A DNA stretch of 47,909 nt from a virus: positions 1 through 47,909 of the IMG/VR virus record IMGVR_UViG_3300046535_000863. One strand, given 5' to 3'. Positions 1 through 5,979 of this stretch are shown one piece after another. The notes below the pieces were generated by a model, which saw only the letters and a list, made by a program, of their open reading frames with translations, searched no databases and was not told the DNA's origin. The position numbers and the translations under genes were made by a program. Each line of letters starts with the position of its first letter. Positions within the stretch are counted from its first letter, which is position 1.

Positions 1-127
1 GCTGCACCAGGGCGCCCTGCTTGGCTGCGAAACACTTGCGATCGAGACAGCGGTCGTCTTTGCCGGTGTCGTCGAATAACGCCAGATTGGCGCCGGTGCG
101 CTTCTGGCAGGCCGTGCACGATCCGGC
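1..127. repeat. Terminal direct repeat, left copy
   Basis: The first 127 bases are identical to the last 127 (47783-47909), and the ParB reading frame continues in register from one copy into the other. The simplest reading is that the molecule is circular or circularly permuted and that this is the overlap where the assembled contig closes. A length of exactly 127 equals a common maximum k-mer of short-read assemblers. It is therefore more likely an assembly overlap than a physical phage terminal repeat. Confidence 0.95.
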
Positions 128-805
128 CGCCGGCAGCAGCTCGGCATCGTCGCGGTCCCAAGGCGCCGCGGCCAGCTTGAGGTAGACGTTGCGCTCGATG
201 AAGGATCGCAGGGTCTCGATGCTGCAGGCTTCGCGATCGCCGCCGTAGCCGCGGAAAAGGCACTCGCGCGCCGTCATAATCTGGTCGGGCTCCTGCAGCC
301 GACAGAGCTGCAGGGCGTGGCCGATTTGGATCTTGCCGGCGAGGAACTTGCCTTTGAGCGGCTCGATCAGCTCGGTGAGCTGAATGCGCTTGTAGATATA
401 GCTGCGGTCCTTGCCGACTTTCTCGGCCAGCGTGTCGGCATTGTAGCCGGGCAGTTTGAGCAGCCGGCTGTAGCCTTCCGCCTCTTCCAGCGGATGCGGG
501 TCTTCGCGCTGCAGGTTTTCGATCAGCTGGACCTCGAGAACCTGCGCATCGCTCAGCTGCATGACGCGCACGGGCAGCCCGGCCAAGCCGGCCGCCTTGG
601 CAGCGCGATAGCGCCGGGCGCCGGCGACGATCTCGTACTTCTCCTTGGCGGGCCGCACCAGGAGCGGCTCGAGGATTCCGTGCAGTTTGGCGCTTTCCGT
701 CAGTTCCGCCATTGCCTTCGGCTCGAAGGTGCGGCGCGGGTTGGTCTTGGATTCGATGATCTTGCCGATCGGGATATAGGTCGGATGCGTGGCTTCGGTC
801 GTCAT
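1..805 (-). CDS. parB: ParB partition protein, N-terminal part (gene crosses the contig junction)
   Basis: This is the first 268 codons of a 521-aa ParB/Spo0J-family protein whose remainder lies at 47909-47022. ATG is at 805. Visible in order: NPRR (residues 22-25), the nucleotide-binding box GARRYRAA (62-69), ENLQRED (96-102), a helix-turn-helix around 121-145 (TLAEKVGKDRSYIYKRI) and a likely metal-binding cluster C230, C233, C253, C258 followed by CFAAK. In the family the GxRR and ENxxR motifs bind CTP and let ParB load as a sliding clamp at parS. Both motifs are intact here, with Ala replacing the usual Glu of GERR. No ParA is encoded, but a 16-bp parS-like site occurs at 42995. The gene is the third of the left-going early operon. 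Family assignment is secure; a role in segregation is inference. Confidence 0.93.
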   Translation of the reverse strand, partial: MTTEATHPTYIPIGKIIESKTNPRRTFEPKAMAELTESAKLHGILEPLLVRPAKEKYEIVAGARRYRAAKAAGLAGLPVRVMQLSDAQVLEVQLIENLQREDPHPLEEAEGYSRLLKLPGYNADTLAEKVGKDRSYIYKRIQLTELIEPLKGKFLAGKIQIGHALQLCRLQEPDQIMTARECLFRGYGGDREACSIETLRSFIERNVYLKLAAAPWDRDDAELLPAAGSCTACQKRTGANLALFDDTGKDDRCLDRKCFAAKQGALVQ

Positions 806-830
806 AGGATGCAGTCAACTCCTGAGCGAA

Positions 831-925
831 GAATCGCTCGAGCTGCGCTCACGCGCCGATGACTGCCCGCCGCGAATCGGAGGAACCCTGGCGGATCCAC
901 GCAGCGAGCGCAGCTCGAGGGATTC
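831..925. repeat. Long inverted repeat upstream of parB
   Basis: Bases 831-850 (GAATCGCTCGAGCTGCGCTC) pair with 906-925 with one mismatch, separated by 55 bases. Each arm is centred on CTCGAG. The repeat lies between the 63-aa gene and the parB start, and its right end touches the stop codon of the upstream gene. It could be a protein-binding site (ParB autoregulation is one possibility) or an RNA stem in the leader of parB. Neither role can be decided from sequence. Confidence 0.65.
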
Positions 926-1116
926 TATTGAATGTGAGCGGCCGCCAGCAGGTTATCGAGCGCGACGATCAGCTGATCGGCCTGCGCGCGATCCAGGTCG
1001 TACAGGCTCGCCAGCTCCTGGCCGGCGATCTGGTTAGCGAGCTGGAAGACTTCGCCCTGGCCGAGCTGCAGCTTGAGAGCCTGCTGCTGAATGACGTTTA
1101 CCTGGTGGCGTTCCAT
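925..1116 (-). CDS. Small hypothetical protein, second gene of the left early operon
   Basis: This 63-aa acidic helical protein starts MERHQVNVIQQQALK and is preceded by a GGAAAGGCA ribosome site. It is rich in Gln, Leu and Asp and ends AAAHIQ. I recognise no family. It overlaps the C-terminal 83 nt of the ribbon-helix-helix gene in another frame and is followed by the inverted repeat and parB. A small helical protein next to an RHH protein and ParB could be a regulatory partner, but nothing in the sequence proves it. A longer reading from 1224 exists, but its N-terminus has shadow-frame composition, so the shorter start is preferred. Confidence 0.6.
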   Translation of the reverse strand: MERHQVNVIQQQALKLQLGQGEVFQLANQIAGQELASLYDLDRAQADQLIVALDNLLAAAHIQ

Positions 1117-1276
1117 TTTTTGCCTTTCCCGGGGGCGCCTCGCGCAGGATCCGCTCGACGTATTGGTTGAGCTGCTCGCCGCACGCGGCCGCCGCCGCTT
1201 TTGCCCGGTTCTTGATGGCCTCATCGATTCGGACGTTGAGGAACACCTGGCCGGGTTGGGTTTTGTATGCTTTCAT
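1034..1276 (-). CDS. Ribbon-helix-helix (Arc/CopG-like) DNA-binding protein
   Basis: This 80-aa protein has N-terminal residues about 11-47 that fit an RHH fold: a strand (VFLNVRID), then a helix (EAIKNRAKAAAAACG), then a second helix (QLNQYVERILREA). RHH proteins dimerise and read the major groove with the strand, often repressing their own promoter. This is the first gene of the left early operon. Its promoter (1318-1290) contains two GGGGTT half-repeats only 13-40 bases upstream of the ATG, which suits autoregulation and control of the divergent right operon. There is no Shine-Dalgarno sequence, and the predicted leader is only about 7 nt. The C-terminal 28 residues overlap the next gene and look unstructured. 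RHH call is good; regulatory target is inferred. Confidence 0.7.
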   Translation of the reverse strand: MKAYKTQPGQVFLNVRIDEAIKNRAKAAAAACGEQLNQYVERILREAPPGKAKNGTPPGKRHSAAGSQAAARPGRSLPAR

Positions 1277-1289
1277 GCTGTCCGAGGAA

Positions 1290-1318
1290 GTTTAACCCCT
1301 GAAACCCCTTTAAGTCAA
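1290..1318 (-). promoter_or_regulatory. Promoter of the left early operon with GGGGTT repeats
   Basis: On the minus strand TTGACT (1318-1313; 5 of 6 to the sigma70 -35) is followed after exactly 17 bases by TTAAAC (1295-1290). The spacer carries two GGGGTT copies. Compared with the 18-mer GACTTAAAGGGGTTAAAC at 3947-3964, this site is the same sequence with a 9-base insertion. Transcription would start about 7 nt before the RHH gene's ATG. The repeated GGGG element may be an operator for the RHH protein. Confidence 0.6.
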
Positions 1319-1333
1319 TTCCCCGAGACCCTA

Positions 1334-1382
1334 GGTACTTCTGGGCTATTGAATGGCGCACGGCCGCGCAGTACTCTGGGCC
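1334..1382 (+). promoter_or_regulatory. Divergent intergenic region with paired GTACT-CTGGGC elements
   Basis: Two direct repeats, GTACTTCTGGGC (1335-1346) and GTACTCTGGGCC (1371-1382), sit 36 bases apart just upstream of the first right-going gene. A similar AGTACT...CTGGGC occurs at 3915-3932 upstream of the gene at 3983. They may be activator or operator sites for the right early operon. I see no convincing -35/-10 pair here. Confidence 0.4.
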
Positions 1383-1399
1383 TGGAGGAACCACCAAAG

Positions 1400-1681
1400 A
1401 TGCTCACCTACGAAGTCAGCTTTACCAAAAACGTAATCGCCGGGCCTCTGGCCGGCATGCAGATGCGCTCGAGCTACCAGACCAAGACGGCCCTCAAGGC
1501 CTTCGGTGTCGCGCTCTGGCTCAACCAGGCCGGCGTCCTGACCGATGACCTGGTCAAGGCGCCCTGGACCGCGGTCAACATCGACACGCACCAGCTCGAA
1601 GAAGAGCTGCCCGAGCTGGCGCCGGTCGACATTCGCCAGCTGGACGCCGAAGAGCTGGCCGAGCTGATGGAGGTCATCTAG
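1400..1681 (+). CDS. Hypothetical protein, first gene of the right early operon
   Basis: This 93-aa protein starts MLTYEVSFTKNVIAG; ATG 1400 is chosen because GGAGGAACC lies 8 bases upstream. The N-terminal half is beta-prone and the C-terminal third is very acidic and Leu-rich (EEELPELAP, DAEELAELMEVI), like many small phage takeover proteins that bind host factors. No family recognised. It opens the rightward operon, two bases before the next gene, and faces the RHH operon across a 123-bp regulatory gap. Confidence 0.75.
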   Translation: MLTYEVSFTKNVIAGPLAGMQMRSSYQTKTALKAFGVALWLNQAGVLTDDLVKAPWTAVNIDTHQLEEELPELAPVDIRQLDAEELAELMEVI

Positions 1682-1683
1682 TC

Positions 1684-1896
1684 ATGTACGACGATCTCAT
1701 TCTCGCCTTCTGCAAGCCCTGTAAGACTGTCTTTATATTTACCCGCGCCGAAGTCCCGGGCGCCAAGTGCGAACGCGGGCCGGCCGGCTGGGTCTGGAAT
1801 GTCCAGTGCCCCACCTGCAGCCGCTGGCTCAATCGCTCGTCGACCGGCAACAAGGCGCCGCGGCGCCCGCTGATTACTCCCGAGGTCGCACAATGA
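1684..1896 (+). CDS. Small zinc-ribbon protein
   Basis: This 70-aa protein has two CxxC knuckles (C10/C13 in FCKPCK and C42/C45 in QCPTC), the spacing of a zinc ribbon. The middle contains an aromatic beta-hairpin (WVWNV) and the C-terminus is basic. Its stop overlaps the next start (ATGA), implying translational coupling. Zinc ribbons of this size in phage early operons often bind nucleic acid or host transcription proteins; the partner here is unknown. Confidence 0.75.
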   Translation: MYDDLILAFCKPCKTVFIFTRAEVPGAKCERGPAGWVWNVQCPTCSRWLNRSSTGNKAPRRPLITPEVAQ

Positions 1897-2078
1897 AACA
1901 AGCCGAACGCGCACTACTCGAAGAGCTTCGCGAGGGCCTGCAGCAGCTGGCCGCCCTCGACAAGGATCCGGCCGCGCCTGATACGGCGATGGCCTACGCC
2001 TTCACGCTGGGCCGGGCGAACGGCATCGCCAAGGGCCTGCTGATCTCGGTCGAGTGCCGTCTGGGGGTGTCCCGATGA
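1893..2078 (+). CDS. Small helical hypothetical protein
   Basis: This 61-aa, mostly alpha-helical protein starts MKQAERALLEELREG, and its ATG overlaps the previous stop. The first half is amphipathic (LLEELREGLQQLAALDKD) and the second contains GRANGIAKGLL. No family recognised. It ends in another ATGA overlap, so it is tightly coupled within the right early operon. Confidence 0.7.
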   Translation: MKQAERALLEELREGLQQLAALDKDPAAPDTAMAYAFTLGRANGIAKGLLISVECRLGVSR

Positions 2079-2296
2079 GACGCCCGATGCCGAAGCATGT
2101 CGCCCGCCGGCTGCGCTACGCGCGCGAAGCCGATCTGAACGCCGGCTACTACCAGGCCGGCGGCGAGCTGCCGAAGCCCGGCGGCGCCTGCCAGCTCTGC
2201 GGCAAGCTCGAGGCCGATCACTTCGCCGGCATGTGTAACGACTGGCGCAAGTACACACCGGCGCCGGTTATCACGCCCACGCGGGGGCAGCGATGA
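2075..2296 (+). CDS. Small Cys/His (zinc-binding) protein
   Basis: This 73-aa protein has a basic N-terminus (MRRPMPKHVARRLRYAR) and a compact Cys/His cluster: C39, C42, H49 and C54 (CQLC...ADHFAGMC). This suggests one bound zinc and nucleic-acid contact through the basic part. ATG 2075 overlaps the upstream stop, and its own stop overlaps the next start. Function unknown. Confidence 0.7.
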   Translation: MRRPMPKHVARRLRYAREADLNAGYYQAGGELPKPGGACQLCGKLEADHFAGMCNDWRKYTPAPVITPTRGQR

Positions 2297-2970
2297 ACGC
2301 CCTGGCCGAGCTGGCGCGCCATGCGATGACGCTCGCCGTGCCGGCCGAGCTGCTGCTGCCGGCCAAGCTGATCGCCATCGCCGGCGATCTCGAGATGGAG
2401 TCGGCCGCGGTCCATGCGCTGATCGAGACCGTCGACGTCGACGCGATCGTCGCCGCTTCGGCTCGCGTGAACGGCGACGAGTCCCGGGTGAATCCAATCG
2501 CCCGGGTCGAGTTTCCAGAGGCCATCGTCTTCGGCACGGTCACCGATGCCGGCTCGATCTCCAAGGGCAAGAGCTGGGGCGGCCGGATCGTGAGCGTCAC
2601 GCCACTGCTGCCGACCGATGCGATCCATCCGGATCGGATTACCTACAGCCTGAAGGCGACCAGCAAGCAGCGCCAGCGCTGGGAGTGGCGCGACACTATC
2701 AAGGCGCTGCTCGGCCGCGACCGGCGCCTGGTGACTCGGGCGATGCAGCTGGGCAAGGCCGGCTTCCTCGAGCAGCTCACGCCGGCCGACGCCGACTTGA
2801 TCGCCGGCAAGGTCGACCTGGATCCGGCCGCCTTCTGGGTCGCCGTGCGGCATGGCGATCGCCTGGGCCCGAACGCGATCGAGCAGCACCTGCAGCGCCT
2901 GGAAGAGCGGCGCGTCGGCTATAGCTTCGATTTCGGCAGCGAGCTGGTGCAGATCCAGCCGGCCGCCTGA
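2293..2970 (+). CDS. Hypothetical early protein, 225 aa
   Basis: This 225-aa soluble protein starts MNALAELARHAMTLA at an ATGA overlap. It has a helical N-terminus (1-60), a beta-rich middle (about 65-120, PEAIVFGTVTDAGS to ITYSLKAT) and a helical C-terminal half. No catalytic motif or family is recognisable. It sits directly upstream of the RecB-like nuclease, so a DNA-metabolism role is possible, but context is the only evidence. Confidence 0.7.
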   Translation: MNALAELARHAMTLAVPAELLLPAKLIAIAGDLEMESAAVHALIETVDVDAIVAASARVNGDESRVNPIARVEFPEAIVFGTVTDAGSISKGKSWGGRIVSVTPLLPTDAIHPDRITYSLKATSKQRQRWEWRDTIKALLGRDRRLVTRAMQLGKAGFLEQLTPADADLIAGKVDLDPAAFWVAVRHGDRLGPNAIEQHLQRLEERRVGYSFDFGSELVQIQPAA

Positions 2971-2987
2971 TATCCTGGGCGCTCGCC

Positions 2988-3668
2988 ATGAGTACTCAAG
3001 ATACCCTGGCCCTCGGCGCGGCGGCGCCGGGGGCTTTGCGTTTTGACGACGCCGATCACCGCTACTTCATCGATGAGGTCGAATGGCCGGGGGTCACGCG
3101 CGCCCTGGAAGATGCCCGCCTGATCGACTTCAGCAAGGTGCCGCGCGACGTCCTCGAGCGCGCCAAGCAGCGCGGCACGGCCGTCCATAGCGCCGTGCAC
3201 TATTGGCTCGAGGGCGATCTGGACGAGGGATCCCTGACCGATGAGACGCACGGCTATCTGATGGCCGCCGGCGCCTTCCTGAATCAGATGCGCGTCACGC
3301 CGCTGCGGATCGAGCGCTTCATCCAGGCGCCGGCCTATCGCTTCTGCGGCCGCCTGGATCTGGAAGGGCTCATCGAGCGCAAGGATGGGAAGAGCGACAA
3401 ACTGGTCGTCGACTGGAAGAGCGGACTGATCCAGCCGGCGCATCGCGTGCAGCTGGCCGGCTATGTGTCGGGCCTGCCGGATCCGCGCAGCTATCGGCGC
3501 ATGACCGTCGAGCTGCACGCCGATGGCAGCTATAAGATCTTCGAGTACTCGCCTGAAGACTACCTGCGCGACCTGAACGTGCTGCACGCCGCGGTCGCGC
3601 TCTGGCACTGGAAGCGCGACCAGGGCCTGAATAACCGGCCCGAGCCGCTCTACTCCTACGCTATCTGA
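2988..3668 (+). CDS. PD-(D/E)XK exonuclease (RecB/Cas4-like)
   Basis: This 226-aa protein carries the nuclease signature in order: GTAVH (63-67), GRLD with D124 (121-124), VDWKSG with D142 and K144 (141-146), and QLAGY (155-159). These match the metal-binding Asp, the (D/E)xK and the QxxxY motifs of RecB-type and Cas4-like exonucleases. No helicase domain or Fe-S cysteine cluster is visible, and the length suits a stand-alone phage exonuclease. With the candidate annealing protein at 4838-5659 it would form a recombination pair (end resection plus annealing). The 3' end overlaps the opposing AT-hook gene by 13 bases. Confidence 0.85.
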   Translation: MSTQDTLALGAAAPGALRFDDADHRYFIDEVEWPGVTRALEDARLIDFSKVPRDVLERAKQRGTAVHSAVHYWLEGDLDEGSLTDETHGYLMAAGAFLNQMRVTPLRIERFIQAPAYRFCGRLDLEGLIERKDGKSDKLVVDWKSGLIQPAHRVQLAGYVSGLPDPRSYRRMTVELHADGSYKIFEYSPEDYLRDLNVLHAAVALWHWKRDQGLNNRPEPLYSYAI

Positions 3669-3859
3669 TCCTTCGGCCGATTCTTCGATCCAGGCGGCCG
3701 GCCGCGGCGCCCGGTCCCTCGATGCGCAGCCATCCATAGCGGCGGCCGCCCGCGGCGCCGGCCACCATGCGCAGCCAGGCGCTCGAGCACCAGGATCGCC
3801 TCTTCGATCCGATTCTTCTCTTCCTTCAGCTCTTCGAGCATTTTGATGTAATTCGCCAT
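3656..3859 (-). CDS. AT-hook DNA-binding protein with N-terminal coiled coil
   Basis: This 67-aa protein has an N-terminal heptad-like helix (MLEELKEEKNRIEEAILVLERL, about 7-28) followed by two AT-hook cores, GRRRGRPP (33-40) and GRRGRPPGSKNR (50-61). AT-hooks bind the minor groove of AT-rich DNA, and the coiled coil suggests an oligomer. It is transcribed against the right early operon from a GGGGTTAAAG box 17 bases upstream and has no obvious Shine-Dalgarno. In this GC-rich genome the likeliest targets are the few AT-rich promoter and origin stretches, making it a candidate transcription or nucleoid-type regulator (inference). Confidence 0.8.
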   Translation of the reverse strand: MANYIKMLEELKEEKNRIEEAILVLERLAAHGGRRRGRPPLWMAAHRGTGRRGRPPGSKNRPKDQIA

Positions 3860-3875
3860 AGCGCCCAGAATCAGG

Positions 3876-3887
3876 CTTTAACCCCTG
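3876..3887 (-). promoter_or_regulatory. GGGGTTAAA box upstream of the AT-hook gene
   Basis: The minus strand reads CAGGGGTTAAAG, ending 16 bases before the ATG at 3859. It is nearly the same as CAGGGGTTAAAC (1301-1290) before the RHH gene. The TTAAAG could act as a -10. No good -35 lies 17 bases away, although TTGCGC occurs 9 bases upstream. Confidence 0.45.
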
Positions 3888-3935
3888 CCGGCGCAAGGCC
3901 CACGGGCGCCTGAAAGTACTAGGACGCTGGGCGGA

Positions 3936-3964
3936 TTGCGGGCGGCGACTTAAAGGGGTTAAAC
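3936..3964 (+). promoter_or_regulatory. Rightward promoter for the recombination genes
   Basis: TTGCGG (3936-3941), a 17-base spacer ending AAAGGGG, then TTAAAC (3959-3964). This is the same -10 element and spacing as the RHH promoter. The start point would fall near 3969-3971, leaving a leader of little more than the GGAGGAACC ribosome site (3974-3982) before ATG 3983. The good geometry on both strands supports a real promoter family. Confidence 0.55.
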
Positions 3965-3982
3965 TGTGACCCTGGAGGAACC

Positions 3983-4768
3983 ATGGAAACACAGATGCAA
4001 ACCGCCCGCGCCGTCGCTCAGACCGCCGGGCTCCTGAATCGGGTAGAGCTGCCCTGGCCGGAACGTGCCGCGGCCCTCAAGATCGTGGACGCCCAGACGC
4101 TGCAGCTGGCCGTCGATGAGCGCGGCGGCGCCAAGGCGCTGCTGGACCTGGCGCAGGCCAACAATAAGCCGATCTGCGACGCCACCTATACGGCCTGGCA
4201 GCAGGCGCTCGAGGATCGGCGGAAGGAGACCGCGCCGCTCGAGACCGCGATCAAGACCTTCGACCAGGCGATCATCGACTGGGATCGGAAGGAAAAGCGG
4301 CGCCTGGCCGATGAGCAGCGCGCGATCGAGGCGGCCGCCTACACTCAGGAAGCCGTCGAGCAGGAAAAAGTCGTCGAGCATGTCGAGGCCACGGGCGGCA
4401 CGCCGCTCGAGGTGAAGACGGTCGCCGAGCGGCCGGTCGCGATTCCGGTCGCGCCGACGCAGGTCATGCGCACGGCCGCGGCGCCGCCGAAGCCGGTCGG
4501 GATCTCGAAGGTGCGCGAGAACTGGAAGGGCGAGGTCACCGATCAGCGCGCGCTGGTGCTGTTCGCGATCGTGGGCGCCAAGCCGCCGGCCGAGGTCCAG
4601 GCCTGGATCGATGCGCACTGGCGGCCCGAGCTGCTCTCCATGCTGAAGCCTGACCTGGTCGCCTGCAATTCGCTGGCAGCGTCCACCAAGGGCGCGATGC
4701 AGGTGCCCGGCGTGCGCTTCTGGGATGAAGGATCGGTCGCCTCGGCGCCGACGAAGCGGGGGGCCTAG
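3983..4768 (+). CDS. Coiled-coil early protein upstream of the annealing protein
   Basis: This 261-aa protein has residues about 75-130 that form a charged, heptad-like helix (AWQQALEDRRKE through DRKEKRRLADEQRA), then a Pro/Ala linker. A compact C-terminal domain (about 175-250) has the pattern ENWKGEVTD...LVLFAI...NSLAASTKGAM.VPG. I know this C-terminal pattern from phage genes next to recombination functions, but not with an assigned activity. The start is set by GGAGGAACC directly before ATG. It is the first gene behind the 3936 promoter, so a helper or loader role in recombination is an inference. Confidence 0.7.
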   Translation: METQMQTARAVAQTAGLLNRVELPWPERAAALKIVDAQTLQLAVDERGGAKALLDLAQANNKPICDATYTAWQQALEDRRKETAPLETAIKTFDQAIIDWDRKEKRRLADEQRAIEAAAYTQEAVEQEKVVEHVEATGGTPLEVKTVAERPVAIPVAPTQVMRTAAAPPKPVGISKVRENWKGEVTDQRALVLFAIVGAKPPAEVQAWIDAHWRPELLSMLKPDLVACNSLAASTKGAMQVPGVRFWDEGSVASAPTKRGA

Positions 4769-4837
4769 TACATGCTGCCCAACGAACCATTGCAAACGCC
4801 GGCCGATCCGGCCACTCTGGACGTAAGGAGTATACCG

Positions 4838-5659
4838 ATGCCCGAGACCCAGGTCGTCGCGCACCATGCGCGGCAGATGCCCGTCGTCGAGTTTGGCAGC
4901 TTCCGGCCGCCCGAGACCGCGCTCGCCGAGGCCGAGCTGGTCGCCAAGGCCTTCGCGCGTCGCGCTGAGGGCTTGAACCTGTTCACCCAGATCGGCGAGT
5001 CTCGTCATCTGAAGATCGAGGGCTGGCAGATGCTCGCGATGATGTATCGCGTCACGGCCGGGATCGTGTCGACCGAGTACGTCGAGTTTGGCTCGCATGA
5101 GGGCTTCGAGGCTACGGCCGAAGCGCTGCTGATCCGCGGCGGCGATCTGTCGCCGATCCGGATCTCGACGGCGCAGGCGATGTGCTTGAACGACGAAGAG
5201 CGTTGGGACGTGCGGCCCGAGTACGACTGGATTCCGGATCCCACGCAGAACGGCAAGAAGGTCAAGACGAAGACCGGCGAAGTGCCGGTGCCGCTCCAGC
5301 AGCTGCGATCGATGGCGCAGACGCGCGCGATCTCGAAGGTCTTGTCGAACCTGCTGAAGTTTGTCGCCGTGATGGCCGGCTACGCCGGCACGCCGGCCGA
5401 AGAGATGCAGGGCGCCAGCGCCCAGCGCGGCGCCCAGGTGCAGCAGCCGCAGCGCGCAAACGGCGGCAACGGCATGCCCAGCGAGAAGCAGATCGGCCGT
5501 CTGTGGGCGATCGCGCACGCCCGCGGCAAGTCCGACGAAGCCGTCGGCGTCATCCTGGCTCATTTCGGCTACAGCTCACCTGACGGCCCGCGCGCGGCCG
5601 CCGATCTCATCAAGAAGGCCGATTACGATCGCGTCGTCGCCGAGGTCGACAAGCCGTGA
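4838..5659 (+). CDS. Candidate single-strand DNA annealing protein
   Basis: This 273-aa protein starts MPETQVVAHHARQMP. The ATG at 4838 follows TAAGGAG with 7-base spacing and is preferred over an in-frame ATG at 4772 that has only a G-run before it. The core includes FTQIGESRHLKIEGWQML, an Arg/Ser/Ala-rich motif LRSMAQTRAISKVLSNLLK and AGYAGTPAEEM. After a Gln/Gly-rich linker comes a small C-terminal domain (SEKQIGRLWAIAHARG). This layout, a conserved core, flexible linker and C-terminal protein-contact domain, is typical of phage annealing proteins, and the neighbours fit. I cannot place it firmly in the Rad52, ERF or RecT classes. Profile searches would settle that. Confidence 0.6.
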   Translation: MPETQVVAHHARQMPVVEFGSFRPPETALAEAELVAKAFARRAEGLNLFTQIGESRHLKIEGWQMLAMMYRVTAGIVSTEYVEFGSHEGFEATAEALLIRGGDLSPIRISTAQAMCLNDEERWDVRPEYDWIPDPTQNGKKVKTKTGEVPVPLQQLRSMAQTRAISKVLSNLLKFVAVMAGYAGTPAEEMQGASAQRGAQVQQPQRANGGNGMPSEKQIGRLWAIAHARGKSDEAVGVILAHFGYSSPDGPRAAADLIKKADYDRVVAEVDKP

Positions 5660-5979
5660 AACTGACACCCGTCAACAGCTCGAACATGCACAGCGCCGGC
5701 CATGACCATACCGGGCAGTATGTGCGCTTCCATGTCCGCGGCTGCCCGCGGACTCGCAAGCCGGCCGACGGCGCCGCGGCCGAGCGCTGCGCCTGCGAGG
5801 GCTCGCCGATCTATCACTACGCCGGCGTGCCGGCCGAGCTGCATCAGCTGATGATGGTCGCGCCCTCGCCCGCCAGCTTCCACCATGCGCAGGTGAAGAC
5901 CGCGAAGGATCCGCGCACGGGCGCCCTGCTCTACCCGGGCGTGCTGCGCGTCGAGGATCCGATCACTACCGGCGACTAG
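5656..5979 (+). CDS. KTSC-domain protein
   Basis: This 107-aa protein begins at GTG 5656, which overlaps the previous stop (GTGA). The pattern SSNMHSAGHD...YVRFH...YHYAGVPAELHQLMMVAPS...FHHAQVK fits the KTSC family (short, hydrophobic, about 60-80 residues, named from lysyl-tRNA synthetase fusions), here with a roughly 20-residue Cys-containing insert (CPRTRKP...CACEG). KTSC function is unknown. This is the last gene of the right early operon; its TAG lies on the palindrome CTAG (5976-5979) that also stops the converging late operon. Confidence 0.75.
   Translation: MKLTPVNSSNMHSAGHDHTGQYVRFHVRGCPRTRKPADGAAAERCACEGSPIYHYAGVPAELHQLMMVAPSPASFHHAQVKTAKDPRTGALLYPGVLRVEDPITTGD

Noticed and set aside
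2919-3992. Minus-strand frame of 357 codons opposite the RecB-like nuclease
   Set aside because: The nuclease motifs on the plus strand are convincing, and the AT-hook gene lies inside this frame in another register.
3959-5563. Long minus-strand open frame (534 codons) opposite the recombination genes
   Set aside because: It is the mirror of two well-supported plus-strand genes, with Arg/Gly/Leu/His-rich shadow composition, no ribosome site and no motifs. High GC makes such antisense frames long.
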